Source: Solea solea
Taxonomy: Eukaryota > Chordata > Actinopteri > Pleuronectiformes > Soleidae
Assembly (NCBI RefSeq): GCF_958295425.1
Contig: NC_081139.1
Coordinates: 17,958,388 to 18,022,387, forward strand
DNA: 64,000 nt
Direction of reading: 5' to 3'
A model generated the notes under the pieces. The model was not told where the DNA came from and did not search any database. It worked only from the letters and a program-made list of their open reading frames with translations. How positions within the stretch are numbered: position 1 is the stretch's first letter; the number at the start of each line of letters is the position of its first letter. Positions 52,259-63,228 of this stretch are shown here, in pieces. A program made the translations under genes and the position numbers.

Positions 52259-53459
52259 GTAAGCTCTCTTCAACCAGCCGTAGCCTCCTCCAATCACATG
52301 GAGGGGGCCACTCTACTTCTTCTTCTCCTTCTTCTTCTTCTGCCTCGCCTGTGAGAATATAGGAGAGGTCATTTTTACCCCAGCACCAAATGCTGTGCAA
52401 TTGCGATAGTGTGACCACTGACCGCCATTTTATTGGACTCCTGGGATTCCTGAAACGTGGATCCCGTCCTGATGATTAATTTTGCCCGTAATTTGATAGT
52501 GTTGTTAAAATGATAGCATCTGTGTTATTTTTCCCCCCTCATCCTCTTTAATGTGGCCATTAGCATTTATGAATGATTGGTATAATGTGCTTTTTTTCAG
52601 GCACTGTATTCCCTGTTCTATTTATATTTTTTGTGAATTATGGACAGTTTGATGTGAGATAGTTTTCCTGGTCTCATTGATTTCCTATGTCAGGATCATA
52701 TATTTGTAACAGGATGACAATGTGACCTTGTAGGTTTAATAGAACTCCTGCTTCAAAGAAAGAACTAATCTCTGTCTTTGATGAATTACTTGAAATTGTC
52801 TGTGTTTGCAAAACAGACATTTTATTTTCTATTTTATTAAAAGAAAAAAAAACAATAGATATCGCTGGTGTCTAGATATCGTGTTGCCCAGCAACATACC
52901 CATGCTTATTTGTCCAAATCAACAAATTCAGAGAGGGAGCATAGCAACACCATGCTGGTGAAGTAAGGTGGCTACAACAGGTTGAAGTATGGCTGAAAAT
53001 GCTCAGAATCCCCCACAGAAATGTGAATTCTACTGCTTAAAAAACCTGGACAATTACTTCTTGTACACACACAAACGCTCCCTCCGTCAGGTCTAACAGC
53101 AATGCTTGATTATCAAAAGATATGCAGATACTGCAGTTTTAAAACACGAAAATTGTTTATGAAAACTTTGTTCTGTCATTTGTGACATCCTGAAAGGGGT
53201 GTCCAAATCCCCGCCCTTAAACACCTGAGTGGGGGAGATGATGAAAAGATAAAGATAAAAATGTAAGATACAGAAGTTTTTTATAAAAAAAAAAACATAT
53301 AATTATTCTGTCGTTGTTTTTAAAGTTTTGTTGTTGTTGTCGTTTGAATTTTAATGTGCACTGTGTGTCCTTGTGAGGGTATACACCTGTGCCATGTAGC
53401 TGTGGTGGAATCTGAGTTTTCTTGTCAGCCTGGAGGACAGTCTGCCGCTGATTCACAGC

Positions 53460-53499
<40 letters not shown>

Positions 53500-53555
53500 G
53501 TGGGGGGGGGGAGTTTTCTGCATACTGAAGGGGGCACTGTGTTTTTCTATGCCAG
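52259..53555. other. Contactin intron inside FN3-1 (1.3 kb)
   Basis: Short CTTCTTCTTCTC runs lie at about 52315-52340 and a CA microsatellite at 53462-53496. The rest is A+T-rich without recognisable features. Confidence 0.6.
53462..53496. repeat. (AC)n microsatellite
   Basis: About 17 AC units, 60 bp upstream of the FN3-1 second-half exon acceptor, followed by a G-rich stretch. Confidence 0.92.
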
Positions 53556-53705
53556 TTCCTGAGGTGGTGGGGGGCAACCGGCTGACAGCTACAGTAATAG
53601 ACCTGAGCCCTTGGGTGGAGTATGAGTTTCGAGTTCTGGCAAGCAACACCGTTGGGACCGGCGAGCCCAGCAAGCCATCCAAACAAGCAAGGACGAAAGG
53701 AACCT
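53556..53705 (+). CDS. Contactin exon, second half of FN3-1
   Basis: The exon encodes fragment residues 336-385: split Val, then PEVVGGNRLTATVIDLSPWV to KQARTKGT, plus one base. Phase 1 in after TTTTTCTATGCCAG, phase 1 out at GTATGT. LSPWVEYEFRVLASNTVGTG is the F-strand/G-strand signature of contactin FN3-1, with the tyrosine corner. GEPSKPSKQARTK is the linker to FN3-2. GGNR is one residue different in length and content from the IDGK of human CNTN3/4 as I recall them, another sign of a diverged paralogue. Confidence 0.94.
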
Positions 53706-56250
53706 GTATGTACTGCATGAGCAGAAACAAATCATTCCTTATGCTTTTTGCAAATTGTTATTCTGTTTATTTGTTCTTTCCTTTCAGGACAAGCATGATT
53801 TACAAATTGCCTTTTATTATTTTGTCAATAAATGAAGTTGTAGCCATTTTCAAGGAGTACACTCAAGTTGACAAGACTGATACCACTCTTTATGGTGCTT
53901 TTCAAGCACCAATGCAATACAAGAGACGAGCAAAGCAGTTGTTTCCAGTGTACTGAATCATTCGAATTTGTTCATTAAAAAGATTAGTTCAGTACTTCCT
54001 GCAGCATCCTGGAGCACAGACTCCATCTGCCACAGTCAATGAAATAAAATACGGCTGAACAGGTTATAATTCGGCTCAAGATCGCCAGCTTTCAGCAGTG
54101 CTATAGCTAAATACACCTCCTCTGTTAATTATTGAGATTTTAGACATTTCCCTGCTAAATGTTGGAGATTAACATGTTTTCAGGATTTTTTAAGTCTTGT
54201 TAACTTCAGTTCGGCATTGTTCAGTTTGATTCTTGTTTCAGACGTCTCGTACAACTGTACACGTACTGTACTGTCAAAACACATTTTGGTAGTTAGTTCA
54301 TTTCGGTCAAAGGTATTCACAAACAAATGCATGTACATTTGTGTTGACACATATTCAGCACATTCTTATAAATTAAATAGCAGCATTGTGCACAAAAGAA
54401 GATGAAGGCTGAAGCACAAGCTTCTTTTGCCTACACTAGGTACTAATGTTACCAGCGTTATCAGTGTGTGATTTATAAAAAAAATAAACCTAATAATCAA
54501 AACAAGACAACACATTTATCACCAGACAAAGTATTACTCTATCTTATATAATAATGTATTAATATTTTTTTTTTTTTTGTTCAAATAGTGATGTACAAGT
54601 TCTAATCTAATATGTTCTTATGTTCAACAGAAACATTTACATTTTAACTGTAGGAAAAAGAGAATGAATTATTACCTGTAATAATAAACAGGAACAGGAA
54701 CAGGAACCTGAACAAAACACCCACATCTGAGATGAGGGTAAGGTCAAAGAGCTCTTTGAAGCAAAATCGCGTGTGCTACAAATAAGAAGCGGTTGAAAGT
54801 CTTGTTGTTTTATTTGTGACTTTTTAAGCAGTAATTGGTGAACTCACAGACACATTTCCCTTCCTGTGACAACTTCAAAATTAATTCAAGCTGTGTCTCG
54901 TCAGTGAAATGATTTTAATGTGAGGAGGAACTAGGAACAGTAGTAGCTGAAACATTTTGTAATTTGGGACTGAAAATTGCAGCGATTCAATATTTAAATA
55001 GTGATTTACATATCTTATGTAATTGTTGACTGATCAGAGTAAGAGTGAAGTTTACTGTCTTAGTTTATCGTCAAGTTAATTTTATTGCTCGAGGTATGAA
55101 AGAGAGAGAGCGTATTGTTTGTTGTCCTCAGCCTCCCACTGCACTCCATGATAACCATCGGTTCGTTATGGAGAAGGTGGCTGGAATCCAGACGGTCACA
55201 ATATACACTGTCCTTTGTCTTGTTTGTCTGTCCAGTCATTTTTCCACAAACCTCTTGTTATTTTATCAATCTTTGCCTCAGTGTTTCCTCCCAATTTAAT
55301 GCCCTATTCCACACAATATATATCACTGACATAAACAACCATTTTCACAACACCAGAATTCATATTAATTATTTTTTTTTTTTTTTAAAACAGTTTGTCA
55401 TTGAAGACTGCACTATTTACAGTGATTTATTCTACCCACCTCTATGCCTTTGTGGCATCAGCCACTGATTTTTGTGTGTCTGTGTGTGTCTAAAATCAAT
55501 TTGTCCGTTCTAAAATCAGTCAAGCTGCTGTGTGCAATTGGCAACGCGAGTGCCTAAGATTCATTATGCCGCCTGTTGTTCATTTTTGGCGGCCATTTTG
55601 TTTTCCTTTGGGCCAGATTAATCAGGTCAGTGGGTTGGATCTGGCTCTGGGAACATATGTTAGAGCCATTTGCTAAATAGTTGTGAGTATAATTGTTGAT
55701 TAATTTGATTTGCTGAGCATAAAAACCTCTGCTGCTACATTGCAGCTTTATGCTCAGACTATATCCAGCCTTGGCTTTGAATCGGTTGGCTTTCTCTGTG
55801 TGCTAGTAGGTTTTGGACATAGATTTGCTTTAGCATGCAGACATGAAAATTGGAGTAAAACAGCTGGCCTGGCTAACAGTCAGCTTCATATTTCTTGCAA
55901 AGACATTAGAGTGGTCTCAGTTTATCAGAAATCGTAACTCAAAGGCAGAAATTCCCAAAGGAATTAAAAAAGGACCATAATTACAGGTGCTATAATTATC
56001 TATCTATCTTTGAAAGGCAGCAGCTCACAGCCTTCACCGAGACAGGCTACATTCTCTCTTTGTGTCCTGATTTTTTTTTTGACATCTCTCAGCCAGTTTG
56101 CTGACATCTCACAGGATTTCTGGCTGCTGAGGTTCGGACATGTTGTCTCTGTCATTGGGGAGTAGCCACATGGCAAGCGATCACATGCTCTCTCAGTGTT
56201 GTATGTCAATTAAGCCAACGGAGCTAAGCCGATCTGTCTTCTCTCTCCAG
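53706..56250. other. Contactin intron between FN3-1 and FN3-2 (2.5 kb)
   Basis: Besides the MITE copy at about 53895-54260 it holds poly-T runs near 54560 and 55370. No gene was found; the open frames near 55045-55468 have no domain content. Confidence 0.6.
53895..54260 (+). mobile_element. Partial copy of the CCACTATA-end MITE
   Basis: The interior blocks GCAAAGCAGTTGTTTCCAGT, GATTAGTTCAGTACTTCCTG, AATACGGCTGAACAGGTTAT, CAGCTTTCAGCAGTGCTATA and TCGGCATTGTTCAGTTTGAT are collinear with the copies at 10.1 and 41.7 kb. Both ends are decayed or missing. Confidence 0.6.
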
Positions 56251-56321
56251 CTCCGAAGGTCACACCGGCCAATGTGAGCGGAGGCGGTGGCAGTCGCTCC
56301 GAATTAGTCATCACATGGGAG
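56251..56321 (+). CDS. Contactin exon, start of FN3-2
   Basis: The exon encodes fragment residues 386-409: split Ser, [23 protein letters not shown]. Phase 1 in after CTTCTCTCTCCAG, phase 0 out at [21 protein letters not shown] is the conserved opening of contactin FN3-2, with its core tryptophan. NVS is a potential N-glycosylation site. [11 protein letters not shown] is the CNTN4-like version of this linker in recall. The remainder of FN3-2 must lie beyond the window, past at least 7.7 kb of intron that contains the satellite array. Confidence 0.95.
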
Positions 56322-57210
56322 GTAAGAGAGCTCACTCACGACTCCCTCACCCATTGAGGGAGGAAGACATCATTATTCTCCATGGATCCAGGCCCCTGTT
56401 TCATTAATAACAGCTGAACGGCCTAATGTATGGCATTTCATTTTTAAGAACAGAGAGGCAATAACTGCTGCTGTCACCCCGGGGGAGAGAAAAATGTTTT
56501 TGAGGTTTCAATAAGATAATTAAACTCAATGGCTCCTTCGAAGTCCTAGGTTGTTTTTTTTTAGTTCTTTCTTCTTGTTGTTCTTTCTTTCTTTTTTCTC
56601 TTTCTTTCCTTCTTTCTTTCTTTCTTTCTTTCTTTTCATTCCTGCATTATCTCTACAACTCTGCAGGTTTCTATTTATTCAGGCTGCTGCAAAATCATCA
56701 GTCCCTGCTGTGAGACATTCCCAGAGAATCACTGTTGATATTTCAATATGCAGGAGTTCAATTAAAGTCTAACTTCTGCCAAACAAAGGGGCTTTTTTTG
56801 TTCTGAGCCCTGAAAACTCCTCAGGCATTTTTCTTTTGTACATAAAAAGCGGGGGTAGAGTGTTACATTCTGATTATTATTTTTTTTGCTTTGGCATAAA
56901 CCAAACGGTAAACTGTATGCAGATTAGGGCTGTCACTTTATCCAGAAACCAAGTTCAAATTAATATTATGTGACATGTTCTATTGAAGGTACCCGGATAT
57001 TGCCCCCAATCACACACACGCACACAAATGTGACGAGATTCATTAATTAGTGCCTGCTGCTGCAAGGCATACTAGTGAGAGCCTAGAGTTCTCACTAGAA
57101 TGCATTGCAGCGCAAGCATCTATTGTAATTGTACTTGGCCCTTATTCTGCTTGATATTATTCCTCTTCCTCCCGTTTTTACCGCGTAACTCCAAAATGAG
57201 AAAAAAATGT
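56322..57210. other. Start of the intron following the FN3-2 exon
   Basis: A T/C-rich (CTTT)n stretch occupies about 56562-56637. The rest is unique A+T-rich sequence that runs into the satellite. No gene. Confidence 0.6.
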
Positions 57211-57253
57211 CAGTAAAGTATGTCGTCCAAAATCACCAAAAAAAGTCATAGTA

Positions 57254-57311
57254 TCGATCCCGCTACCTCTCACATGGTAAGCGAGCACTCTACCATTTGA
57301 AGTAATCCCCC
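57254..57311 (-). pseudogene. Truncated tRNA-Ala-like sequence
   Basis: Aligned with the complete copies downstream, it lacks the 3' side of the acceptor stem and T-stem, which is replaced by satellite sequence (TCATAGTATCGATCCC on the plus strand). The D-stem is damaged (CTTC in place of GCTC) and the anticodon loop reads TTACCAT, so the anticodon would be ACC. It lies at the left edge of the array. It is not expected to make a functional tRNA. Confidence 0.8.
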
Positions 57312-57726
57312 TGCTCCGTTGTGAATTTAAACGCAAATAAAAAGACCCGACATGAGACAGTCATCAACACAACGAAATTAAGTCATATTTTCTAAACTAA
57401 ATACATTTTTGTGAAAACATGATAGTATAGTATGTCGTCCAAAATCACTCAAAAACAACATAGTATAGTATGTCGTCCAAAATCACTCAAGAACATCATA
57501 GTATAGTATGAAGTCCAAAATCACCAAAAAAAGTCATAATATAGTATGTCGTCCAAAATCCCTCAAAATAGTCATAGTATAGTATGTCGTCCAAAATGAG
57601 ACCAAAATGTCATAGTATAGTATGTCGTCCAAAATGAGACAAAAATGTCATAGTATAGTATGTCGTCCAAAATCCCTCAAAGAAGTCATAGTATGTCGTC
57701 CTCAGAGTGAAGTGGCTGAACACAAG

Positions 57727-57799
57727 TGGAGGATGCGGGCATCGATCCCGCTACCTCTCACATGCTAAGCAAGCGCTCTACCATTTGAGCTAATCCCCC
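57727..57799 (-). tRNA. tRNA-Ala(AGC), subtype A, copy 1
   Basis: The 73-nt cloverleaf folds fully: acceptor GGGGGAT/ATCCTCC, D-stem GCTC/GAGC, anticodon loop TTAGCAT, T-stem GCGGG/CCCGC, discriminator A. The G3-U70 wobble, the main identity element for alanyl-tRNA synthetase, is present. The anticodon stem CTTGC/GTGAG contains two G-U pairs, where usual Ala genes are fully paired. A-box TAGCTCAAATGG and B-box GGATCGATGCC are intact. The first T4 on the minus strand lies about 55 nt downstream (57669-57672). It could be functional; expression is unknown. Confidence 0.85.
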
Positions 57800-58241
57800 T
57801 TCTCCAGTGTGAATTTAAACGCAAATAAAAAGACCCGACATGAGACAGTCATCAACACAACGAAATTAAGTCATATTTTCTAAACTAAATACATTTTTGT
57901 GAAAACATGATAGTATAGTATGTCGTCCAAAATCACTCAAAAAAGTCATAGTATAGTATGTCGTCCAAAATCATTCAAAAAAGTCATAGTATAGTATGTC
58001 GTCCAAAATCACTCAAAAACATCATAGTATAGTATGTCATCCAAAATCACTCAAAAACATCATAGTATAGTATGTCGTCCAAAATCACTCAAAAACATCA
58101 TAGTATAGTATGTCGTCCAAAATCACTCAAAAAAGTCATAGTATAGTATGTCGTCCAAAATGTCATAGTATAGTATGTCGTCTAAAATCCCTCAAAGAAG
58201 TCATAGTATGTCTTCCTAAGAGTGAAGTGGCTGAACACAAG

Positions 58242-58314
58242 TGGAGGATGCGGGCATCGATCCCGCTACCTCTCACATGCTAAGCGAGCGCTCTACCATT
58301 TGAGCTAATCCCCC
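58242..58314 (-). tRNA. tRNA-Ala(AGC), subtype B, copy 1
   Basis: It differs from subtype A by C for T in the anticodon stem (CTCGC/GTGAG), leaving only one G-U pair, so it is the better-paired form. The 5' flank on the minus strand ends GGAGCA, where subtype A has GGAGAA. It lies 515 bp from the previous subtype A copy. Confidence 0.87.
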
Positions 58315-58842
58315 TGCTCCAATGTGAAATTAAACGCAAATAAAAAGTCCCGACATGAGACAGTCATCAACACAACGAAATTAAGTCATATTTTCTAAAC
58401 TAAATACATTTTTGTGAAAACATGATAGTATAGTATGTCGTCCAAAATCACTCAATAACATCTCTCAGTGTATGTCGTCCAAAATCACCAAAAAAAGTCA
58501 TAGTATAGTATGTCGTCCAAAATCACCAAAAAAAGTCATAGTATAGTATGTCGTCCAAAATCACTCAAAAACAACATAGTATAGTATGTCGTCCAAAATC
58601 ACTCAAGAACATCATAGTATAGTATGAAGTCCAAAATCACCAAAAAAAGTCATAATATAGTATGTCGTCCAAAATCCCTCAAAATAGTCATAGTATAGTA
58701 TGTCGTCCAAAATGAGACCAAAATGTCATAGTATAGTATGTCGTCCAAAATGAGACAAAAATGTCATAGTATAGTATGTCGTCCAAAATCCCTCAAAGAA
58801 GTCATAGTATGTCGTCCTCAGAGTGAAGTGGCTGAACACAAG

Positions 58843-58915
58843 TGGAGGATGCGGGCATCGATCCCGCTACCTCTCACATGCTAAGCAAGCGCTCTACCAT
58901 TTGAGCTAATCCCCC
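58843..58915 (-). tRNA. tRNA-Ala(AGC), subtype A, copy 2
   Basis: Identical over 73 nt to the subtype A gene at 57727-57799 and exactly 1116 bp from it; flanking satellite is also matched. Confidence 0.85.
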
Positions 58916-59357
58916 TTCTCCAGTGTGAATTTAAACGCAAATAAAAAGACCCGACATGAGACAGTCATCAACACAACGAAATTAAGTCATATTTTCTAAA
59001 CTAAATACATTTTTGTGAAAACATGATAGTATAGTATGTCGTCCAAAATCACTCAAAAAAGTCATAGTATAGTATGTCGTCCAAAATCATTCAAAAAAGT
59101 CATAGTATAGTATGTCGTCCAAAATCACTCAAAAACATCATAGTATAGTATGTCATCCAAAATCACTCAAAAACATCATAGTATAGTATGTCGTCCAAAA
59201 TCACTCAAAAACATCATAGTATAGTATGTCGTCCAAAATCACTCAAAAAAGTCATAGTATAGTATGTCGTCCAAAATGTCATAGTATAGTATGTCGTCTA
59301 AAATCCCTCAAAGAAGTCATAGTATGTCTTCCTAAGAGTGAAGTGGCTGAACACAAG

Positions 59358-59430
59358 TGGAGGATGCGGGCATCGATCCCGCTACCTCTCACATGCTAAG
59401 CGAGCGCTCTACCATTTGAGCTAATCCCCC
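59358..59430 (-). tRNA. tRNA-Ala(AGC), subtype B, copy 2
   Basis: Identical to the subtype B gene at 58242-58314, 1116 bp downstream, within the second higher-order unit. Confidence 0.87.
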
Positions 59431-59958
59431 TGCTCCAATGTGAAATTAAACGCAAATAAAAAGTCCCGACATGAGACAGTCATCAACACAACGAAATTAA
59501 GTCATATTTTCTAAACTAAATACATTTTTGTGAAAACATGATAGTATAGTATGTCGTCCAAAATCACTCAATAACATCTCTCAGTGTATGTCGTCCAAAA
59601 TCACCAAAAAAAGTCATAGTATAGTATGTCGTCCAAAATCACCAAAAAAAGTCATAGTATAGTATGTCGTCCAAAATCACTCAAAAACAACATAGTATAG
59701 TATGTCGTCCAAAATCACTCAAGAACATCATAGTATAGTATGAAGTCCAAAATCACCAAAAAAAGTCATAATATAGTATGTCGTCCAAAATCCCTCAAAA
59801 TAGTCATAGTATAGTATGTCGTCCAAAATGAGACCAAAATGTCATAGTATAGTATGTCGTCCAAAATGAGACAAAAATGTCATAGTATAGTATGTCGTCC
59901 AAAATCCCTCAAAGAAGTCATAGTATGTCGTCCTCAGAGTGAAGTGGCTGAACACAAG

Positions 59959-60031
59959 TGGAGGATGCGGGCATCGATCCCGCTACCTCTCACATGCTAA
60001 GCAAGCGCTCTACCATTTGAGCTAATCCCCC
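59959..60031 (-). tRNA. tRNA-Ala(AGC), subtype A, copy 3
   Basis: The third subtype A copy, in the third higher-order unit, with the same anticodon-stem G-U pairs. Confidence 0.85.
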
Positions 60032-60473
60032 TTCTCCAGTGTGAATTTAAACGCAAATAAAAAGACCCGACATGAGACAGTCATCAACACAACGAAATTA
60101 AGTCATATTTTCTAAACTAAATACATTTTTGTGAAAACATGATAGTATAGTATGTCGTCCAAAATCACTCAAAAAAGTCATAGTATAGTATGTCGTCCAA
60201 AATCATTCAAAAAAGTCATAGTATAGTATGTCGTCCAAAATCACTCAAAAACATCATAGTATAGTATGTCATCCAAAATCACTCAAAAACATCATAGTAT
60301 AGTATGTCGTCCAAAATCACTCAAAAACATCATAGTATAGTATGTCGTCCAAAATCACTCAAAAAAGTCATAGTATAGTATGTCGTCCAAAATGTCATAG
60401 TATAGTATGTCGTCTAAAATCCCTCAAAGAAGTCATAGTATGTCTTCCTAAGAGTGAAGTGGCTGAACACAAG

Positions 60474-60546
60474 TGGAGGATGCGGGCATCGATCCCGCTA
60501 CCTCTCACATGCTAAGCGAGCGCTCTACCATTTGAGCTAATCCCCC
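60474..60546 (-). tRNA. tRNA-Ala(AGC), subtype B, copy 3
   Basis: The last tRNA of the array. Its 5' flank (plus-strand 60547-60655) is still conserved with the others, but the satellite beyond it contains no further tRNA within the window. Confidence 0.87.
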
Positions 60547-62486
60547 TGCTCCAATGTGAAATTAAACGCAAATAAAAAGTCCCGACATGAGACAGTCATC
60601 AACACAACGAAATTAAGTCATATTTTCTAAACTAAATACATTTTTGTGAAAACATGATAGTATAGTATGTCGTCCAAAATCACTCAATAACATCATAGTA
60701 TAGTATGTCGTCCAAAATCACCAAAAAAAGTCATAGTAAAGTATGTCGTCCAAAATCACCAAAAAAAGTCATAGTATAGTATGTCGTCCAAAATCACTCA
60801 AAAACAACATAGTATAGTATGTCGTCCAAAATCACTCAAGAACATCATAGTATAGTATGAAGTCCAAAATCACCAAAAAAAGTCATAATATAGTATGTCG
60901 TCCAAAATCACTCAAAATAGTCATAGTATAGTATGTCGTCCAAAATGAGACCAAGATGTCATAGTATAGTATGTCGTCCAAAATCCCTCAAAAAAGTCAT
61001 AGTATAGTATGTCGTCCAAAATCACTCAAAAAAGTCATAGTATAGTATGTCATCCAAAATCACTCAAAAACATCATAGTAAAGTATGTGGTCCAAAATCA
61101 CTCAAAAACAACATAGTATAGTATGTCGTCCAAAATCACTCAAGAACATCATAGTATAGTATGAAGTCCAAAATCACCAAAAAAAGTCATAATATAGTAT
61201 GTCGTCCAAAATCACTCAAAATAGTCATAGTATAGTATGTCGTCCAAAATGAGACCAAAATGTCATAGTATAGTATGTCGTCCAAAATCACCAAAAAAAG
61301 TCATACTATAGTATGTCGTCCAAAATCCCTCAAAAAAGTCATAGTATAGTATGTCGTCCAAAATCACTCAAAAAAGTCATTGTATAGTATGTCGTCCAAA
61401 ATCACTCAAAAACATCATAGTATAGTATGTCTTCCAAAATCACTCAAAAACATCATAGTATAGTATGTCGTCCAAAATCACCAAAAAAAGTCATAGTATA
61501 GTATGTCGTCCAAAATGAGACCAAAATGTCATAGTATAGTATGCCGTCCAAAATCACTCAAAAACATCATAGTATAGTATGTCGTCCAAAATGAGACAAA
61601 AATGTCATAGTATAGTATGTTGTCCAAAATCCCTCAAAAAAGTCATAGTATAGTATGTCGTCCAAAATCACCAAAAAAAGTCATAGTATAGTATGTCGTG
61701 CAAAATGAGACAAAAAAGTCATAGTATAGTATGTCGTCCAAAATTAGACCAAAATGTCATAGTATAGTATGTCGTCCAAAATCACCAAAAAAAGTCATAG
61801 TATAGTATGTCGTCCAAAATCACCAAAAAAAGTCATAGTATAGTATGTCGTCCAAAATCACCAAAAAAAAGTCATAGTATAGTATGTCGTGCAAAATGAG
61901 AAAAAAAAGTCATAGTATAGTATGTCGTGCAAAATGAGAAAAAAAAGTCATAGTATAGTATGTCGTCCAAAATGAGACCAAAATGTCATAGTATAGTATG
62001 CCGTCCAAAATCACTCAAAAACATCATAGTATAGTATGTCGTCCAAAATCACCAAAAAAAGTCATAGTATAGTATGTCGTGCAAAATGAGACAAAAAAGT
62101 CATAGTATAGTATGTCGTCCAAAATGAGACCAAAATGTCATAGTATAGTATGCCGTCCAAAATCACTCAAAAACATCATAGTATAGTATGTCGTCCAAAA
62201 TGAGACAAAAATGTCATAGTATAGTATGTCGTCCAAAATCCCTCAAAAAAGTCATAGTATAGTATGTCGTCCAAAATCACCAAAAAAAGTCATAGTATAG
62301 TATGTCGTGCAAAATGAGACAAAAAAGTCATAGTATAGTATGTCGTCCAAAATTAGACCAAAATGTCATAGTATGTCGTCCAAAATCACCAAAAAAAGTC
62401 ATAGTATAGTATGTCGTCCAAAATCACCAAAAAAAGTCATAGTATAGTATGTCGTGCAAAATGAGAAAAAAAAGTCATAGTATAGT

Positions 62487-62833
62487 CAGTCATCATCTAC
62501 CGCTTTATCCTCTGCCAGAGGGTCGCTGTGCCAATCTCAGCTACATCGGGCGATAGGCGGGGTACACCCTGGACAGATCGCCAGTCCATCGCAGGGCCAC
62601 ACACAGATAGAGACAAACAACCATTCACTCTCACACTCACTCCTATGGTCAATTTAGAGTGTCCAATTTACCTATCCCCACATTGCATGTTTTTGGACTG
62701 TGGGAGGAAGCCGGAGTACCCGGAGAGAACATGCAAACTCCATGCAGAAAGGCCCTTGTTCCAACCGGGGCTCGAACCCGGGTCTTCTCGCTGCAAGGCG
62801 AGAGTGCTAACCACTACACCACCGTGTGGCCCC
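62487..62833 (-). mobile_element. tRNA-headed SINE within the satellite, copy 1
   Basis: On the minus strand the head begins GGGGCCACACGGTGGTGTAG, with A-box-like TAGTGGTTAGC and B-box-like GGGTTCGAGCCCC. The anticodon arm is imperfect, so it is not a tRNA gene. The body (GGACTGTGGGAGGAAGCCGG and GGGCGATAGGCGGGGTACAC on the plus strand) is the widespread teleost repeat. Compared with the next copy it lacks the CCCACGCACACACAGGG segment and part of a G run. Open frames through it are incidental. Confidence 0.8.
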
Positions 62834-62849
62834 ATAGTATAGTCAGTCA

Positions 62850-63228
62850 GTCAGTCATCATCTACCGCTTTATCCTCAGCCAGAGGGTCGCGGGGGGTGC
62901 TGTGCCAATCTCAGCTACATCGGGCGATAGGCGGGGTACACCCTGGACAGTTCGCCAGACCATCGCAGGGCCACACACAGATAGAGACAAACAACCATTC
63001 ACTCTCACACTCACTCCTATGGTCAATTTGGAGTGTCCAATTTACCTATCCCCACATTGCATGTTTTTGGACTGTGGGAGGAAGCCGGAGTACCCGGAGA
63101 GAACCCACGCACACACAGGGAGAACATGCAAACTCCATGCAGAAAAGCCCTTGTTCCAACCGGGGCTCGAACCCGGGTCTTCTCGCTGCAAGGCGAGAGT
63201 GCTAACCACTACACCACTGTGTGGCCCC
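62850..63228 (-). mobile_element. tRNA-headed SINE within the satellite, copy 2
   Basis: A longer version of copy 1, keeping the CCCACGCACACACAGGG segment. It is in the same orientation and separated from copy 1 by a short satellite remnant (CATAGTATAG) and a (CAGT)n motif. The same remnant precedes copy 1, so the pair looks like a duplication of element plus flank, not two independent insertions. Confidence 0.8.

Larger units (their letters stand above)
1508..56321 (+). other. Partial contactin gene, nine internal exons (Ig4 to start of FN3-2)
   Basis: Contactins are GPI-anchored neuronal adhesion proteins (six Ig plus four FN3 domains, about 1,020-1,040 residues) that act in axon guidance and synapse formation. 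Nine exons total 1226 nt and encode about 409 residues, roughly 40% of the protein. All join in frame: intron phases are 1,0,1,2,1,0,1,1,1,0, with phase 1 at every domain boundary. Each Ig domain has its two cysteines and the WxR/DxGxYxC pattern. Compared from memory, GQxSAGD in Ig6, TLVKVGG and ASSTG in Ig5, and the FN3 linker [11 protein letters not shown] point to CNTN4. AISWRKG and CQVSHDPS resemble CNTN6. FEKVGG resembles CNTN3. It is therefore a CNTN3/4/6-group gene; the paralogue is undecided. Both gene ends lie outside the window. Confidence 0.93.
57422..60769. repeat. Higher-order repeat, 1116-bp unit, three copies
   Basis: The period was measured at several points: tRNA copies at 57727, 58843 and 59959 and at 58242, 59358 and 60474 are all exactly 1116 bp apart, as are matching satellite blocks at 57441, 58557 and 59673. 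Each unit holds one tRNA of each subtype, plus about 18-20 satellite units. Variant bases such as the CATAATATAG unit recur in every copy at the same place, so copies are nearly identical. The fourth register (60790) is offset by 1 bp and then diverges. Confidence 0.93.

Noticed and set aside
62757..62832. tRNA gene in the SINE head
   Set aside because: A and B boxes are recognisable but the anticodon arm does not fold to a standard 7-nt loop, and the sequence continues into the SINE body.
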